DNA of 64,000 bases from Bacillota bacterium (GTDB lineage: Bacteria; Sysuimicrobiota; Sysuimicrobiia; Sysuimicrobiales; Segetimicrobiaceae), in assembly GCA_021324975.1 (NCBI GenBank), contig JAJPIA010000046.1, positions 1-64,000 of the forward strand, written 5' to 3'. The translations under genes were made by a program, and so were the position numbers. The notes under the pieces were generated by a model. The model made no database searches and was not told the origin of the DNA. It worked only from the letters and a program-made list of their open reading frames with translations. Shown here piece by piece: positions 62,236-64,000 of the stretch (within the stretch, counting starts at the first letter, position 1; each line of letters begins with the position of its first letter).

Positions 62236-63246
62236 ATGGCGAGAGCGGGAGCAATCTTGATCTGCGTGGCACTCGGCATCAGCGTCTTCGTGGGGCTGGG
62301 CAACGCGGCGCCGGGCAGGACATGGCACGTCGCGGTCGGCGCGGACTCGGCCGACCACGCGGTGCAAGTCCTCGACTACTATCCGCGCACGATCACGGTC
62401 GACGCGGGCGACTCGATCACGTTCACCATGGCGGCGGTGTCGGACCACACGGTCACGTTCTTGTCCGGAGCCCAACCGCTGCCGCTCGATGAGCCACAGA
62501 AGGACGGGCGCGTGCGTTTCCCCTCGAACGTGGCGTTCCCGCAGGGCGGGCGGACGTACAACGGGAGCGGACTCGCCAACTCCGGTTTGCTGAGCGGCCT
62601 CGGGAAGAGCTGGACGCTCACCTTTACCAAGCCGGGCCGGTACACGTATCAATGCCTGCTGCACCCGGCGCAGGTCGGCACCGTCGTCGTGCAACCCGCG
62701 GGGACGCCGTACCCGATGACGCAGGCTCAGTATGACCACCTCGCGGCCCAGGCGCGGACCCAGGCGCTCGCCGCGGGCGCCAAGCTGCGCGCGGCAACCC
62801 GGGCGACAGTTTCCGAAAGCGCCAACGGGACCGTCTACACGGCGCCGATGGTCGGGGATCCTGCGCGGCGCCTCGCGCTCTACCGGTTCGGAACCGACAC
62901 GCTCCGGATCAAGGTGGGGAGCACCGTCAAGTGGGTGATGACCGATCCGGACGAGATCCACACGATTACGTTTGCAGGATCGGGAGCGCTACCCGACTTT
63001 ATCGTGGCGGCGCCGCAGGCGCAGGGGCCGCCGAACCTCTACTACAATCCCAAGGTCCTGGCACCCGCGGGCGGCGCGTCCCACGCGGGAATCGGCGCGT
63101 ACTACAATTCCGGGATCCTCTACCCCGTGAACCCGCCGGGGCCGACGTCGTACAGCCTCAAGTTCACGAAGGCCGGCACGTTCACGTACTGGTGCGTGGT
63201 CCACGTCCCGGAGGGCATGCGGGGCACGATCGTCGTCACGCAATAG
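62236..63246 (+). CDS. Secreted protein with two cupredoxin domains
   Basis: 336 residues from the ATG at 62236 with GGGGGAG just upstream. A signal peptide covers about 1-25 (ILICVALGISVFVGLGNAAP). Domain 1 (about 30-155) has H71 (SDHTV), C140 and H143 (YTYQCLLH) but no methionine ligand. Domain 2 (about 200-336) has the full type-1 copper set H242, C320, H323 and M328 in YWCVVHVPEGM. Probably a periplasmic electron carrier or copper-binding protein. A clear hairpin follows the gene. Confidence 0.85.
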   Translation: MARAGAILICVALGISVFVGLGNAAPGRTWHVAVGADSADHAVQVLDYYPRTITVDAGDSITFTMAAVSDHTVTFLSGAQPLPLDEPQKDGRVRFPSNVAFPQGGRTYNGSGLANSGLLSGLGKSWTLTFTKPGRYTYQCLLHPAQVGTVVVQPAGTPYPMTQAQYDHLAAQARTQALAAGAKLRAATRATVSESANGTVYTAPMVGDPARRLALYRFGTDTLRIKVGSTVKWVMTDPDEIHTITFAGSGALPDFIVAAPQAQGPPNLYYNPKVLAPAGGASHAGIGAYYNSGILYPVNPPGPTSYSLKFTKAGTFTYWCVVHVPEGMRGTIVVTQ

Positions 63247-63253
63247 CACGAGC

Positions 63254-63292
63254 GCAGAACGGGCAGCGGCGAATTCCTGCTGCCCGTTCTGC
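63254..63292. terminator. Hairpin between convergent genes
   Basis: Bases 63254-63267 and 63279-63292 form a perfect 14-bp inverted repeat with an 11-base loop; the core stem is AGAACGGGCAGC / GCTGCCCGTTCT. It follows the cupredoxin stop by seven bases and faces the convergent amidohydrolase gene. No T-run, so it may need a factor or act as an mRNA-stabilising stem, possibly for both strands. Confidence 0.6.
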
Positions 63293-63482
63293 CACACCTC
63301 GCGGCGGCCGGCCTGGTCCACCCCTCGCCCGTCGCCGGCGCCCGCGCCAGTGCGCCGGGCGCTCGCGGAATGGACGGATGCTCGCTCGGCGTCCGGCCGC
63401 CATTCAGCGCGACCTGAAGCATCGGGGTCCTTGCCTCGCACATCGCCCACCTCCTGGAACGCCGGGCCGACCGGCCGTCGGG

Positions 63483-64000
63483 CTACGTTTCCTCCGCCGC
63501 GCCCGCCGGTAGCCGCAGCAGGCGCTCGGCATTGCCGGCGAAGATCGCCCGCACGGCTTCCTCGTTGCATCCGATCTCGTAGCACGCGCGCAGCTGGTCA
63601 GCGAGATAGCGCGCGGCAAACCCCCGCGGGAACCAGGACGAGTCGGTCCCGAACACGATGCGCTGAGGTCCGACGGTCTCCAGAAACATGCGGAAGAGTC
63701 CCGCGAGCGTGAGCGGATACGGCATCCAGCGCATCCACTCGTTCGAGCCCGAGGTGTCCACGTGGATGTTGCCGCACACCCAGGCGAGATGCAGCAACTC
63801 CCGGGGGTACCCGCAGCCGAAGTGCGGGATCACGAACGGGATCCCGGGGAACCCGCGCGCCACATCCTGCAGCACGAGCGGGCTCATGTTGGGATGCGAC
63901 ACGATCCCCTGGTAACGGAGCGGCCCGAAGTGAATCAGCACCGGGATCCCGAGGCGCTCGGCGGTCTCCCAGAGCGGGGCGAGCCGCTCGTCGTCGAGAC
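63483..64000 (-). CDS. Amidohydrolase (amidohydrolase-2, TIM-barrel), 5' part off the right edge
   Basis: The frame is open to the window's end, so the N-terminus is missing; 171 codons are present, starting LDDERLAPLWETAERLGIPV. LIHFGPL, IPFVIPHFGCGY and HVDTSGSNEW are barrel strands; IVFGTDSSWFPRG carries the metal-binding Asp; FAGNAERLLRL is the typical family ending. Such proteins are hydrolases or decarboxylases of the ACMSD-like group. The GTG at 63941 could mislead into a shorter gene, but upstream residues fit the fold. Confidence 0.82.
   Translation of the reverse strand, partial: LDDERLAPLWETAERLGIPVLIHFGPLRYQGIVSHPNMSPLVLQDVARGFPGIPFVIPHFGCGYPRELLHLAWVCGNIHVDTSGSNEWMRWMPYPLTLAGLFRMFLETVGPQRIVFGTDSSWFPRGFAARYLADQLRACYEIGCNEEAVRAIFAGNAERLLRLPAGAAEET

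Noticed and set aside
63483-63941. Complete short amidohydrolase starting at the GTG at 63941
   Set aside because: The frame continues upstream to the window edge with residues that fit the barrel, so the gene is partial.

Overview
The window comes from a high-G+C bacterium, probably an uncultured one, with two membranes. LptD, MsbA, an O-antigen ligase, Wzy/Wzz-type proteins and two LpxB-like glycosyltransferases all point to an outer membrane with a surface polysaccharide. A fused homocysteine S-methyltransferase/methylenetetrahydrofolate reductase, LpxB-related proteins of the type known from cyanobacteria and Deinococcus, and frequent GTG/TTG starts fit a diderm Terrabacteria lineage (for example Armatimonadota- or Sysuimicrobiota-like). 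This placement is inference only. No rRNA, tRNA or CRISPR array was seen.

Layout. 1-4.5 kb is a worn region: the 5' part of a YfhO-type membrane protein gene running off the left edge, a decayed IS256-family insertion sequence, and a broken remnant resembling the C-terminus of the next gene. 4.6-19.2 kb is a tightly packed minus-strand operon of 14 genes, many with 4-bp stop/start overlaps. It reads transaldolase, E1-alpha and E1-beta ThDP enzyme, GT2 glycosyltransferase, two epimerases, HldE-like kinase/nucleotidyltransferase, Gfo/Idh oxidoreductase, UDP-glucose-dehydrogenase-like protein without its catalytic cysteine, GmhB, GmhA-like isomerase, another epimerase, methyltransferase and a large membrane protein. 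I read it as a pathway for an unusual heptose-derived, possibly two-carbon-branched, activated sugar. This is the most interesting system in the window.

19.5-31 kb holds a second YfhO-type protein, Wzy-like polymerase, Wzz-like chain-length protein, two glycosyltransferases, an asparagine-synthase-like amidotransferase, and the UDP-xylose pair Uxs/Ugd. 31.5-40.6 kb holds an O-antigen ligase, the methionine/folate fusion enzyme, a DUF2993 protein, LptD, phosphomannomutase and MsbA. 40.5-48.6 kb is a plus-strand run of four GT2 glycosyltransferases (one frameshifted), a second asparagine-synthase-like protein, an aminotransferase, an orphan HicB and a DUF427 protein. 48.6-56.9 kb carries a sugar-nucleotide epimerase, an ImmA/IrrE-like protein with an altered zinc motif, an SLH-like lipoprotein or secreted protein, an alpha/beta hydrolase, an ArnT-like transferase, the two LpxB-like proteins, and a truncated haemoglobin divergent from a TetR regulator. 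56.9-64 kb has HddA and canonical GmhA (GDP-heptose-type steps), an O-carbamoyltransferase, a beta-propeller, a two-domain cupredoxin, and the start-less end of an amidohydrolase.

Taken together, most of the window is a cell-envelope polysaccharide supercluster. It makes sugar nucleotides (heptoses, UDP-glucuronate, UDP-xylose), decorates them (methyl, carbamoyl, amide), assembles and polymerises them, and delivers them to the outer membrane. Several promoters lie so close to start codons that leaderless transcripts are likely.
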